Shown: positions 8,394 through 15,869 of the stretch, piece after piece
Layout of the letters: each line of letters opens with the position of its first letter
Numbering within the stretch: the stretch's first letter is position 1
NCBI RefSeq assembly: GCF_000812965.1
Contig: NZ_JSYN01000027.1
Location: 124,001-188,000 of the forward strand
Reading direction: 5' to 3'
Source of the DNA: Pedobacter kyungheensis
GTDB lineage: Bacteria > Bacteroidota > Bacteroidia > Sphingobacteriales > Sphingobacteriaceae
DNA length: 64,000 bases
Position numbers and translations under genes: made by a program
Notes under the pieces: model-generated
What the model saw: only the letters and a program-made list of their open reading frames with translations
Told to the model about the DNA's origin: nothing
The model's database searches: none

Positions 8394-9887
8394 TCAATTA
8401 TGAAGTAATTCTGTAGTTAACCCTTTTTGAGGCGGCCGATATCCTTTACAAAGAAATAAATGGAATTTTCTTACCGGGCGCCCCTGAAATTCAATGATGA
8501 TTGGGCTTAATTCCTTCACCTGTTCGAAGTATAAGTGTAGTTTTGAACTCTCCTCACTAGTACCGTTGCTCAAGTGTGGATCCGAGTCTAAAAAAAGTGC
8601 ATCTTTCCCTTTCAATGTGTTAAGATTGGTTCCTATAAAATCAAACTGGAGTGCATGTTCGCCAATTATATTCTGCCCGTATACAAATTCGGGGCTATAC
8701 AGGTTCAGTTCTGCCGCTGTTTTATAACTGTCGGCAGAGAAAACAAAATCAGTCTGATATCGCTTTGCCAGCAAGGCCGTTTTTTCGGCAAGCGCTTTCC
8801 ATCCCACCCAGGTATCATCCGAGCGTATCGGAAAAGGATAAAAGATGATTTCGACCAGCAGTGCCACATGTACCACCAGGGATAAGGCCAGCTGAATCTT
8901 TAGCCATTTTTCTTTGATCACAGCGCCAGCGAGTATTACCCCGGTGATATAAGCCGGCATCATCCAATTGATCTTGATCCAATAAATTGGCGATAACAAA
9001 AGAAAAGTCAGAAAAATGGGTAGGAAAAAAGAGAGTAAAAAGATTGTTTTTACAGGTATTTCCTTAAAATGGGTGCTATGGATTTTAAAAACCCGAACAA
9101 CAGCCCATATTATTGCGATGAGTGCGACCGGAATCAGAAGTGCCATCTGGTGCCCGATGAGGCCAAGTACATAGGTAGGCTTGAGTGCAAAGGCCGAAGC
9201 TGCCTGTATACGTTGCGATCCCTGAAAGGCAAATGAAGCAAAATGATTGTTCATGTTCCAAATGATAACTGGAGCAGATACCAAAATCATCAGCAGCAGG
9301 GATAACCAGGGCCAGATTGTCAATAAAAATTTCCTTTTTGAAGCTGATAACAGAAGAAATAAGAACACCCCACCAGGAATAAACACAGCAGTGTACTTGC
9401 TGTCAAAAGCCAGCCCCATTAAAATCCCGGCAATAATCCAGCTATATTTTTTGGAAGCGAAGATAGCGTCGTGCAGTGCAATTAGCGATAGGGTCCAGAA
9501 AAAAAGCAAAGGGGTATCGGGCGTAGAGACCAGAGAGAGGATACTAACCATTAGCGTGCTTAAAAAGAGCAGGATCACTTTTCTGGAATTCTCTCCCGGA
9601 TAAAATCTTTTTGAAAGCTGGTAAAGTGCTATGACTGTACCTGCAGTGAGCAACGAATCTGCCAACTTGATGACATATACCTGCTTTCCCAACAATGCAG
9701 TAAACCCGCCAAGCAGATAGGCAATTGCAGGTGGATGATCGAAGTAAGAAAGCGCAGGATGCTGGGCATAAAAAAAATAATAGGCATCCTGTGGCATTGG
9801 CCCCATAACAAAAATGGAAATGAGCCGGATCAGTAAAACCGGAAGAAGCATTTTCAAAAGCAAATCGCCGGATAGCTTTTTAAACAT
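8394..9887 (-). CDS. ArnT-like GT-C glycosyltransferase, integral membrane
   Basis: This 497-residue multi-pass membrane protein belongs to the GT39/GT83 (PMT/ArnT) superfamily. The first periplasmic loop carries the signature PQDAYYFFYAQ...SYFDHPP, in which acidic residues contact the polyprenyl-phosphate sugar. About 11-12 hydrophobic helices precede a C-terminal periplasmic domain (about 350-497). ArnT enzymes move a sugar from undecaprenyl phosphate to lipid A, and relatives modify other envelope acceptors. The start at 9887 (MFKKLSG) is preferred over the longer frame from 9917, because the latter lies inside a terminator hairpin at 9898-9930. Neighbouring PAP2 phosphatases and a two-component system support an envelope-modification role. 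The sugar donor and acceptor are inferred. Confidence 0.87.
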   Translation of the reverse strand: MFKKLSGDLLLKMLLPVLLIRLISIFVMGPMPQDAYYFFYAQHPALSYFDHPPAIAYLLGGFTALLGKQVYVIKLADSLLTAGTVIALYQLSKRFYPGENSRKVILLFLSTLMVSILSLVSTPDTPLLFFWTLSLIALHDAIFASKKYSWIIAGILMGLAFDSKYTAVFIPGGVFLFLLLSASKRKFLLTIWPWLSLLLMILVSAPVIIWNMNNHFASFAFQGSQRIQAASAFALKPTYVLGLIGHQMALLIPVALIAIIWAVVRVFKIHSTHFKEIPVKTIFLLSFFLPIFLTFLLLSPIYWIKINWMMPAYITGVILAGAVIKEKWLKIQLALSLVVHVALLVEIIFYPFPIRSDDTWVGWKALAEKTALLAKRYQTDFVFSADSYKTAAELNLYSPEFVYGQNIIGEHALQFDFIGTNLNTLKGKDALFLDSDPHLSNGTSEESSKLHLYFEQVKELSPIIIEFQGRPVRKFHLFLCKGYRPPQKGLTTELLHN

Positions 9888-9897
9888 AACAATAGGT

Positions 9898-9930
9898 ATA
9901 AAAAAACCCAGCACCAAATGGGCCGGGTTT
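9898..9930 (-). terminator. Intrinsic terminator behind the second PAP2 gene
   Basis: The stem pairs 9904-9912 with 9922-9930 (one mismatch) around a nine-base loop. On the minus strand it is followed by six or more T's. It ends the PAP2/PepSY part of the cluster and decides the start of the glycosyltransferase. The downstream pump genes thus need read-through or their own promoter. Confidence 0.7.
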
Positions 9931-9943
9931 ATAATGGTGAATA

Positions 9944-10735
9944 TTAGAGTTTACCTGCAAGCATCAGTCCCGATGCACCCTGACCATAGTAAGGCATCAG
10001 GGTGAACTTAGCCGTTTTTTTGCCGTTGAAAAGGCTTTTGATATAGGGATAGATCAGGTAAGAAATTTTGGTTGAGGCAATTCCGAAGCCCGCCCCGGCA
10101 ACCACGTCGCTGAACCAGTGTTTGTTGTTGTACATCCGTAAGCCGCCTGTTGCGGTGGCCACAAAATACCCGGCATAGCCAATCCATGGGTTAGTATCCT
10201 TATATTCCTGATGAAGAAATTCTGCTGCCATAAAAGCCGAGGCGGTATGGCCGGACGGGAAAGAATTATAACCGCTTCCGTCTGGTCTCATGCGTCCTAC
10301 CCCCTGCTTGACAAAATGCGTAGAGGCACCCATAATCAGGCCGGAAGTAAGGTACAGCATAGAAGCATCAAAGAGGTTGTGCTTGCCTTTTACTCCCGAA
10401 AGGTTCAGGGCATAAACTGCCGCAGCGGGAGCAAATTGCAGGTAATCATCAACGTGGGCGGCAAATAAAGGGTGATCTTCCTGCAGTTCGGCCCTGGTGC
10501 TCTCATCTAGCTGTTTTAATGCCCCGTGATCATAAACACTGGCAAAACCGTAGCCTGCCAGAATAACGGGAGCGATGAACGCTGCGGGTTTAAAATGTTG
10601 TTTAGGGATTGGTTTACCTGCATACCATTTACCCAGGGTATCAGGCTGAGCAGTGGTAACACTGTCTGTTGACTGCGCCGACAGGTTTAAAGAGAGTCCT
10701 GTAAGCAGGACAAAACTCAGGAAGAATCTACCCAT
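9944..10735 (-). CDS. Exported PAP2-family phosphatase
   Basis: The protein has 263 residues with an N-terminal signal sequence (about 1-21, ending LNLSAQ). The PAP2 domain follows with K-x6-RP (KQGVGRMRP), PSGH (SFPSGHTASAF) and R-x5-H-x3-D (RMYNNKHWFSD). Unlike the other PAP2 gene in this cluster it has fewer and weaker membrane helices plus a cleavable-looking signal, so the catalytic site acts in the periplasm. Likely substrates are lipid phosphates such as lipid A or undecaprenyl pyrophosphate. Its start is only four bases from the PepSY-like gene, so the two are co-transcribed. Confidence 0.87.
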   Translation of the reverse strand: MGRFFLSFVLLTGLSLNLSAQSTDSVTTAQPDTLGKWYAGKPIPKQHFKPAAFIAPVILAGYGFASVYDHGALKQLDESTRAELQEDHPLFAAHVDDYLQFAPAAAVYALNLSGVKGKHNLFDASMLYLTSGLIMGASTHFVKQGVGRMRPDGSGYNSFPSGHTASAFMAAEFLHQEYKDTNPWIGYAGYFVATATGGLRMYNNKHWFSDVVAGAGFGIASTKISYLIYPYIKSLFNGKKTAKFTLMPYYGQGASGLMLAGKL

Positions 10736-10739
10736 GGCC

Positions 10740-11153
10740 TTAAGGTTTTACTGGATTACCGTTTGGATCAAACAACAGATCCTTTCCCTTCACCTCTGCC
10801 TCATAGTTAACCGAACCGTCGGCTTTGGTAATTTTAGCGACCTCGGCAACTTTCATGCCTTTAAGTTTCGATTGAACGCTTGCAGGAAGTTCAGAGACTT
10901 TAATAGCTACTTCGGTTTCCAGCAGGGAGCCACCAGCATTATAAACCTCAGAAGTTTCTTTACCATTTGCAGTGAAACCTGCTTCATAGTTTTTTTTCTC
11001 CATTTCCCAGTTTACCCTGGTATGTGGATGCAGTTTTTCAAAGGCTGCTTTTACGGGTGCAGGCACTTTCTCAGTGCTTAACTTTTGTGCCTTAGCCGCG
11101 GTTGTTGCACATACCGCAATGGCCAAAATTCCAAAAAAATGTTTCATAGTCAT
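10740..11153 (-). CDS. Secreted PepSY-like (PF11396-type) protein
   Basis: This 137-residue protein has a signal peptide (about 1-22, ending AAKAQ). Two related alpha/beta repeats follow: a helix of the form VPAPVKAAFEKLHP followed by WEMEKKNYEAGF, and LPASVQSKLKG followed by YEAEVKGKD. This is the layout of the PepSY-like / BLIP-like putative periplasmic domain common in Bacteroidota. Such proteins often lie beside two-component systems and are thought to bind envelope components. It sits between the kinase gene and the PAP2 gene. An ATG two codons downstream (11147) is an alternative start. Confidence 0.8.
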   Translation of the reverse strand: MTMKHFFGILAIAVCATTAAKAQKLSTEKVPAPVKAAFEKLHPHTRVNWEMEKKNYEAGFTANGKETSEVYNAGGSLLETEVAIKVSELPASVQSKLKGMKVAEVAKITKADGSVNYEAEVKGKDLLFDPNGNPVKP

Positions 11154-11199
11154 TTATTTTTAATCAAAACTAGAAACCAATTTTGGAGCAATTCTGTAG

Positions 11200-12459
11200 T
11201 TAACTGACTGAACTAAAATTTATTGAAAAAAAATGCCTGTTATCGTGGTATGCATAACCAAGATCAAAATGGTAAAGATTGCAGATCTGCCTGGTGATGG
11301 CAAGCCCTAAGCCCATTCCTTCCGAATGTGACGATTTCGCGAATCTGTCAAAGGAGTTGCTTTCAAGCTTCTCGGCATTTCCGGTATTGGAAACGGTTAG
11401 CATCGTTCCTTTTAGTGAGACCTCAATGCTTCCGCCTTTTATATTATGCCTCACCGCATTGCTGATCAGATTATTAAGGAGTATATCCGCAAGATATTTA
11501 CTCATCCGTACTTCCAATTTGTCGATATCAGCTGTTATCTGCAGATCATCTTTTTCAAAAAGTTCCTGAAACTGTCTGAGTTTTGAACTGGCGAGAACAG
11601 CCATATCTATCTGCTGTATATCCGGAATGAGGTTATTTTCAATTTTGGCAAGCAAAAGCAATGACTGGTGGAGTCGGGACAGCCTACCGGTGGCCTGATA
11701 AATATCCTGCAGGAGTTCTCCCTGTCTCAGGGTAAATTCCTCGGTCTGAAGCAGTGAATCCAGTTTGGAATTGATTACTGCCAATGGGGTCATCATCTCG
11801 TGAGAAGCATTATCGGTAAAACTTTTAAGCTCGCGATAATCCCGGTGTACCCTTTCGGCCATGGCATTTACCGAGGCATTCAGCTCAATGAACTCGTCGA
11901 TACTGGTAGACTCTTCTCTGATACCCGTCATTCTGGTCACCTCAAAAGATTTCATTTTTTGAAGAATCGAGTAAAAAGGTTTCCAAAGCCGGTTGAAGAA
12001 AAACCGGTTGATCAGTAAAAGTGCGGTTAGCAGCAACAGCGATACGCCCAGCGTAATCAACAGGATAACGCGTACCAGGTCTTCGGCCTCAACCCTCGAT
12101 TTGGTAATTACAACCCGATAGGTCACCTCTCCCACCTTTACCGTGGTAAACAGACTTCTCCCAGGCTCTTCGTCCTTATCCTTGGGATCGATATAGCTGG
12201 TGTAACGCAATTCACGCTCCGGTTGGCTGGGATCAAACACGGAATAGGCAACCTGTTGATTGATGAAACTGGCCGGTAACGGAAGTTTATGGTAGGTGGC
12301 TACATATTGCTGTATTTCATCTTCTTCCACAACAAGATCCTTGTCGAGCTTGTCGGTGAGTATGGAGTGGATGAATAAGTAATAGACAATTCCGGTACAG
12401 ATGAGCACAACAGTGGAGGTAACAATATTTACCCGGTTGTAATTGGTCGCGAGTTTCAT
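11200..12459 (-). CDS. Sensor histidine kinase (PmrB/QseC-like architecture)
   Basis: The kinase has 419 residues. A membrane helix (about 13-31), a periplasmic sensor region of about 95 residues and a second helix (about 129-152) precede a HAMP-like linker. The HisKA domain has phospho-acceptor His220 in DNASHEMMTPLAV, and the ATPase domain has the N-box NLISNAVRHN and G-box GMGLGLAI. The start codon overlaps the stop of the response regulator gene by four bases (ATGA), so the pair is translationally coupled. It is likely to sense an envelope signal and control the downstream phosphatase, glycosyltransferase and efflux genes. The signal is unknown; antimicrobial peptides or metal ions are reasonable guesses by analogy. 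Confidence 0.92.
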   Translation of the reverse strand: MKLATNYNRVNIVTSTVVLICTGIVYYLFIHSILTDKLDKDLVVEEDEIQQYVATYHKLPLPASFINQQVAYSVFDPSQPERELRYTSYIDPKDKDEEPGRSLFTTVKVGEVTYRVVITKSRVEAEDLVRVILLITLGVSLLLLTALLLINRFFFNRLWKPFYSILQKMKSFEVTRMTGIREESTSIDEFIELNASVNAMAERVHRDYRELKSFTDNASHEMMTPLAVINSKLDSLLQTEEFTLRQGELLQDIYQATGRLSRLHQSLLLLAKIENNLIPDIQQIDMAVLASSKLRQFQELFEKDDLQITADIDKLEVRMSKYLADILLNNLISNAVRHNIKGGSIEVSLKGTMLTVSNTGNAEKLESNSFDRFAKSSHSEGMGLGLAITRQICNLYHFDLGYAYHDNRHFFSINFSSVS

Positions 12460-13133
12460 TGATCGGTAAACTTATATCCTATTCCATAAACAGAACGCAG
12501 ATAATCGCCCGCTCCTGCCTCTATTAGTTTTTTTCTCAGATTCTTAACATGGGTATAGATAAAATCAAAATCGTCAGACATGTCCATTTCATCGCCCCAA
12601 AGATGTTCGGCCATCGCATTCTTGCTTACCACTTTGTTTTTGTTAGACAGGAAATAAACCAATAATTCAAACTCTTTTCTGGTAAGCGGAACCACCTGCC
12701 CCCTGATTTCTACCTTCATGGCACCCAGGTCTGCCTTGATCTCCTGAAACTGGATCTGGTTTTCTCCGTTAAAATTTTTTCTACGCACAATTGCGGTAAC
12801 GCGGGATTTAAGTTCAGAAAGGTGAAAAGGCTTAACCAGATAGTCATCTGCACCCAGATCAAGTCCGGCCAAACGGTCATCCAGAGAATGCCTTGCCGAA
12901 ATAATCAATACCCCATCGTTTTTTTTCAGTTCCTTTAACCGGGTCAGGATATCGAGCCCCTCTCCTCCCGGTAAACCCAGATCCAATAAAATGCAATCAT
13001 AAGAATAAAGCGATATCTTTTCTACCGCAGCAGAAAAATCTGAAGCATGTTCACAGATATTTCCGTCACCTTTAAAGTAATCGAGAATACTCTCCAGCAA
13101 GGCCTGTTCATCTTCTATTACCAGTATTTTCAT
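12456..13133 (-). CDS. OmpR/PhoB-family response regulator
   Basis: This 225-residue regulator has a receiver domain at about 1-115 with acidic pair ED8-9, phospho-acceptor Asp51 (CILLDLGLPG) and Lys101 (YLVKPF). A winged-helix DNA-binding domain follows at about 128-225 (LTRKEFELLVYF, VKNLRKKL, VYGIGYKF). It precedes its kinase partner with a four-base overlap and probably activates the envelope cluster downstream. A 35-bp gap separates it from the HD-domain gene. I could not identify its operator by eye. Confidence 0.93.
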   Translation of the reverse strand: MKILVIEDEQALLESILDYFKGDGNICEHASDFSAAVEKISLYSYDCILLDLGLPGGEGLDILTRLKELKKNDGVLIISARHSLDDRLAGLDLGADDYLVKPFHLSELKSRVTAIVRRKNFNGENQIQFQEIKADLGAMKVEIRGQVVPLTRKEFELLVYFLSNKNKVVSKNAMAEHLWGDEMDMSDDFDFIYTHVKNLRKKLIEAGAGDYLRSVYGIGYKFTDQ

Positions 13134-13168
13134 TTTATGTATTGGTTTTAATTATCGATAGTTATCAC

Positions 13169-13771
13169 CTACTTGCCAAGCCTGCTTTTTAATTTTTCAA
13201 TATTGAGCATTTTTTCCTGCTGAAGTTTTGTCTTTCCATAGCCGGTGAAATATTCGTGCGTTGATAACAGTTTTAGGTTAAGCTCATCCCACTCCTGTGC
13301 TGAAAAACGGATATCCTGCTTTTCCTCCCATTCCTTTTTCAATCGGTCTGCATAATATAGGTAATCCTCAAGTGAAAAATGATAAAAATCGGCATCACAG
13401 ATAATATATTCTAGTTTAGAACCTGGTTTCTGCGGGTACCGGGTAGCCATGATGCAGCTTGTTACCTGGGATATAATGTCTTCATCAACGTTTAATTCAT
13501 TGAGAAATTCTACTGCCATTTTAGCCCCCACCTCTTCATGGCCGAGATAAAGCTTAGCATAACCAATATCATGAAGCATAGCGGCAAGTATCAAAACCAG
13601 CTTTTCTTCTTCTGTACAGCCCTCCTGTCTGGAAATCAATTGTACGCCCTCTACTACCAGGAGGGTATGTTCAAAATTATGAAAATACATCCCCTGAGGC
13701 AAACGGTTGTTGTAAATATCTTTGATAAAAACTTCAACCTGGTTTAGAAGCATCGCTTTGTCCTGGATCAT
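13169..13771 (-). CDS. HD-domain metal-dependent phosphohydrolase
   Basis: The protein has 200 residues. Metal-ligand residues of the HD superfamily are visible: His31 and His35 (FHNFEHT), the His67-Asp68 doublet (AMLHDIGYAK) and a later Asp in ICDADFYHF. No signal peptide or membrane segment is present, so it is cytoplasmic. Family members hydrolyse nucleotides or cyclic nucleotides, but the substrate cannot be named. It is the first gene of the minus-strand cluster, 35 bp before the response regulator, and may be co-transcribed with it. Confidence 0.82.
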   Translation of the reverse strand: MIQDKAMLLNQVEVFIKDIYNNRLPQGMYFHNFEHTLLVVEGVQLISRQEGCTEEEKLVLILAAMLHDIGYAKLYLGHEEVGAKMAVEFLNELNVDEDIISQVTSCIMATRYPQKPGSKLEYIICDADFYHFSLEDYLYYADRLKKEWEEKQDIRFSAQEWDELNLKLLSTHEYFTGYGKTKLQQEKMLNIEKLKSRLGK

Positions 13772-13937
13772 AATTCGGGATTTGCTGCAAAACTAAAATT
13801 CAAATCTGAAGAAAAACTGGAGTTGAACATGCTCCCGGGTGCATATTTTAAGGAAGCTGGTTCTTCCCCAATTTTACCGAAATACCCAACCGAAAAAGTA
13901 GACAAACGAAAACCTCTTGATGGAGTTTTAGCAAAAA

Positions 13938-13997
13938 AGTTTTCCACATCTGTGAAGTCCAAAACACAAATTTGTCTATAAACATACTTTAAACTGT
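13938..13997 (+). repeat. Dispersed 60-bp repeat, copy 2
   Basis: This is the partner of 1321-1380 (54 of 60 identical). It lies between the divergent HD-domain and lysine aminotransferase genes. A short minus-strand reading frame that crosses it is not supported as a gene. Confidence 0.75.
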
Positions 13998-14062
13998 TTA
14001 AACCTATTTTTTGCTTTACAGGTTCAAAAAGTGCTTAAATTTTAATTTCAGGCACATTTTAC

Positions 14063-14070
14063 TAAATTTG
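14063..14070 (+). promoter_or_regulatory. Bacteroidota -7 promoter element (TAAATTTG) before lat
   Basis: The octamer fits TAnnTTTG and lies 22 bases before the chosen ATG at 14092, giving a short untranslated leader. No convincing -33 TTG was seen at the usual spacing, so confidence is moderate. It argues against the longer reading frame starting at 14011. Confidence 0.45.
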
Positions 14071-14091
14071 GATTATACCAAAACCAAGTTT

Positions 14092-15423
14092 ATGTATCAA
14101 TTAACAGTACCTGCAAACCGCGTTAGTGAATCGTTAAGTAAGCACATTTTAGCTGATGGTTTCGATCTTACCTATGATATGGAAAAGAGTCATGGGGCCT
14201 ATATCTACGATTCGAAATATAACAGAACCCTGCTCGATTTTTTCACCTGTTTTGCATCTGTTCCCTTAGGATACAATCACCCCAAAATGATCAATGATGA
14301 AGCCTTTAAACAAAGTCTTTTTCAGGCTGCATTGGCCAATCCATCAAACTCTGATGTTTATACCCAGCAATACGCCCAATTTGTAGAAACTTTCTCCGAA
14401 GTGGGTATCCCCGATTACCTGCACCATGCTTTTTTTATCGCAGGTGGTGGTTTAGCGGTAGAAAATGCGCTTAAAGTAGCCATGGACTGGAAAGTGCAAA
14501 AGAACTTTGCCAAAGGGTATACCAGCGAAAAAGGCTTTAAGGTACTGCATTTCGAAAGGGCGTTTCATGGCAGAACAGGTTACACATTGAGTTTAACCAA
14601 TACGCTACCCGATAAAACCAAATGGTTTGCCAAGTTCGATTGGCCCAGGGTTTCGGTTCCGGAGGTTAAATTCCCACAATCGGGCGATAACCTATCCCGT
14701 GCTATCGAAACTGAAGCAACAACTATAGCCCAGATTAAAAAGGCATTTGCCGACAATAAAGATGAGATCTGTGCCATTATTGTTGAGCCGATCCAATCGG
14801 AAGGTGGCGATAACCATTTGCGCGAAGAATTCTTAATCCAGTTAAAAGCACTCGCCGATGAAAATGAAGCTTGTTTAATTTACGATGAAGTACAAACCGG
14901 TGTTGGCTTAACAGGCAAATTCTGGTGTCACCAGCACTTTAGCGAAAAGGCACGACCCGATATTTTAGCTTTTGGCAAAAAAATGCAGGTTTGCGGTATT
15001 TTGGCTGGCAAAAAAATAGACGAAATCGAAACCAATGTATTTAAGGTACCCAGCCGCATTAACTCTACCTGGGGCGGTAACCTAGTAGATATGGTACGTT
15101 CAACGCAAATTCTTCAGATTATAGCAGAAGATAAACTCTGCGAGAATGCTACAAAAGTGGGTGCTTATTTAAGCAGTCAACTCGAAAATTTAGCGCAACG
15201 TTTCGATCAGATGACCAATGTGCGCGGCAGAGGCTTACTTTGTTCCTTTGACTTCCCAAATAAAGAAATGCGCAATAATTTTATCAGCAAAGGACTGGAA
15301 AACAACGTGATGTTTCTGGGATGCGGCGAAAAAACCATTCGCTTCCGTCCGGCACTTTGCATTGAACAAAAACATATTGACGAAGGCCTGACTGTTATGG
15401 AAAAAATATTGCCTTTATTGTAG
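14092..15423 (+). CDS. lat: L-lysine 6-aminotransferase (lysine epsilon-transaminase)
   Basis: The enzyme (443 residues) is a class III PLP aminotransferase. It moves the epsilon-amino group of lysine to 2-oxoglutarate, giving 2-aminoadipate semialdehyde (in equilibrium with piperideine-6-carboxylate) and glutamate. Seen here are the PLP-contact Asp265 (LIYDEVQTG), the lysine pair 296-297 (AFGKKMQVCG) that supplies the Schiff-base lysine, and the N-terminal FDLTYDMEKSHG segment typical of Lat. The start is the ATG at 14092, which restores family length and follows a -7 element. The gene converges on a glutaryl-CoA-dehydrogenase-like gene, which fits a lysine degradation neighbourhood. A small membrane-anchored protein follows two bases after its stop. 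Confidence 0.88.
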   Translation: MYQLTVPANRVSESLSKHILADGFDLTYDMEKSHGAYIYDSKYNRTLLDFFTCFASVPLGYNHPKMINDEAFKQSLFQAALANPSNSDVYTQQYAQFVETFSEVGIPDYLHHAFFIAGGGLAVENALKVAMDWKVQKNFAKGYTSEKGFKVLHFERAFHGRTGYTLSLTNTLPDKTKWFAKFDWPRVSVPEVKFPQSGDNLSRAIETEATTIAQIKKAFADNKDEICAIIVEPIQSEGGDNHLREEFLIQLKALADENEACLIYDEVQTGVGLTGKFWCHQHFSEKARPDILAFGKKMQVCGILAGKKIDEIETNVFKVPSRINSTWGGNLVDMVRSTQILQIIAEDKLCENATKVGAYLSSQLENLAQRFDQMTNVRGRGLLCSFDFPNKEMRNNFISKGLENNVMFLGCGEKTIRFRPALCIEQKHIDEGLTVMEKILPLL

Positions 15424-15425
15424 GC

Positions 15426-15827
15426 ATGAGCAGAAAATCTCTTATTTATACCATTACCGCAATTGTTTTAATTCTGGTTTTCTTTATGGTTAAAGATACT
15501 TTTAATCAACCCGGAATTGAGGATATGAAAGCTGGATTCAAAGAAATTGTGAAGTACAGAAACGCCAACAATACCGGACCTGTGCAACGCATTTACGTGG
15601 TAACGGTTAAAGATTCGGTTTGGAAAGAGTTGGAAGATTATGGCAATTTAATGCCCCATACCAAATATGGCAATACCAAAGTGTATTTCTTTATGCAAAA
15701 TGCCAATGTTCCGCAAAGCTTGCAACCCGGCGAAGTAAATTTCGATCCGGTTTTTAACAAAGATTGCATTGCCTTGTACGAAAAAAGCGCCATGAGTCAG
15801 GTGGCGTTTAATAAGCATCCTTATTAA
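15426..15827 (+). CDS. Membrane-anchored protein of unknown function
   Basis: This 133-residue protein has one N-terminal membrane helix (about 7-22, IYTITAIVLILVFFMV) and a soluble domain of about 110 residues, probably periplasmic. It lies two bases after lat and is probably co-transcribed. The soluble part contains VYFFMQN and ends KHPY; no known motif was recognised. It has one cysteine near the C-terminus. Function unknown. Confidence 0.72.
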   Translation: MSRKSLIYTITAIVLILVFFMVKDTFNQPGIEDMKAGFKEIVKYRNANNTGPVQRIYVVTVKDSVWKELEDYGNLMPHTKYGNTKVYFFMQNANVPQSLQPGEVNFDPVFNKDCIALYEKSAMSQVAFNKHPY

Positions 15828-15832
15828 ATATT

Positions 15833-15865
15833 AAACCTATGAGGTTTTCAAAACCTCATAGGTTT
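15833..15865. terminator. Perfect inverted repeat between convergent genes
   Basis: Two perfect 16-base arms are separated by a single C. The hairpin lies exactly between the stops of the plus-strand orphan gene (15827) and the minus-strand acyl-CoA dehydrogenase (15870). T-runs occur in the stem on both strands, so it can serve both directions. The core (AACCTATGAGG) resembles a palindrome that I recall as frequent in related genomes. Confidence 0.7.
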
Positions 15866-15869
15866 ACAG

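Noticed and set aside
8407..8421. A 15-base word shared with 11190-11204
   Set aside because: A match of this length is expected by chance in a window of this size.
13768..13962. A 64-codon minus-strand frame before lat
   Set aside because: It overlaps the 60-bp repeat, overlaps the start of the HD gene and shows no domain; the first repeat copy has no matching open frame.
14011..14091. Upstream extension of lat
   Set aside because: A -7 promoter element lies inside it and the extension is not typical of the family.
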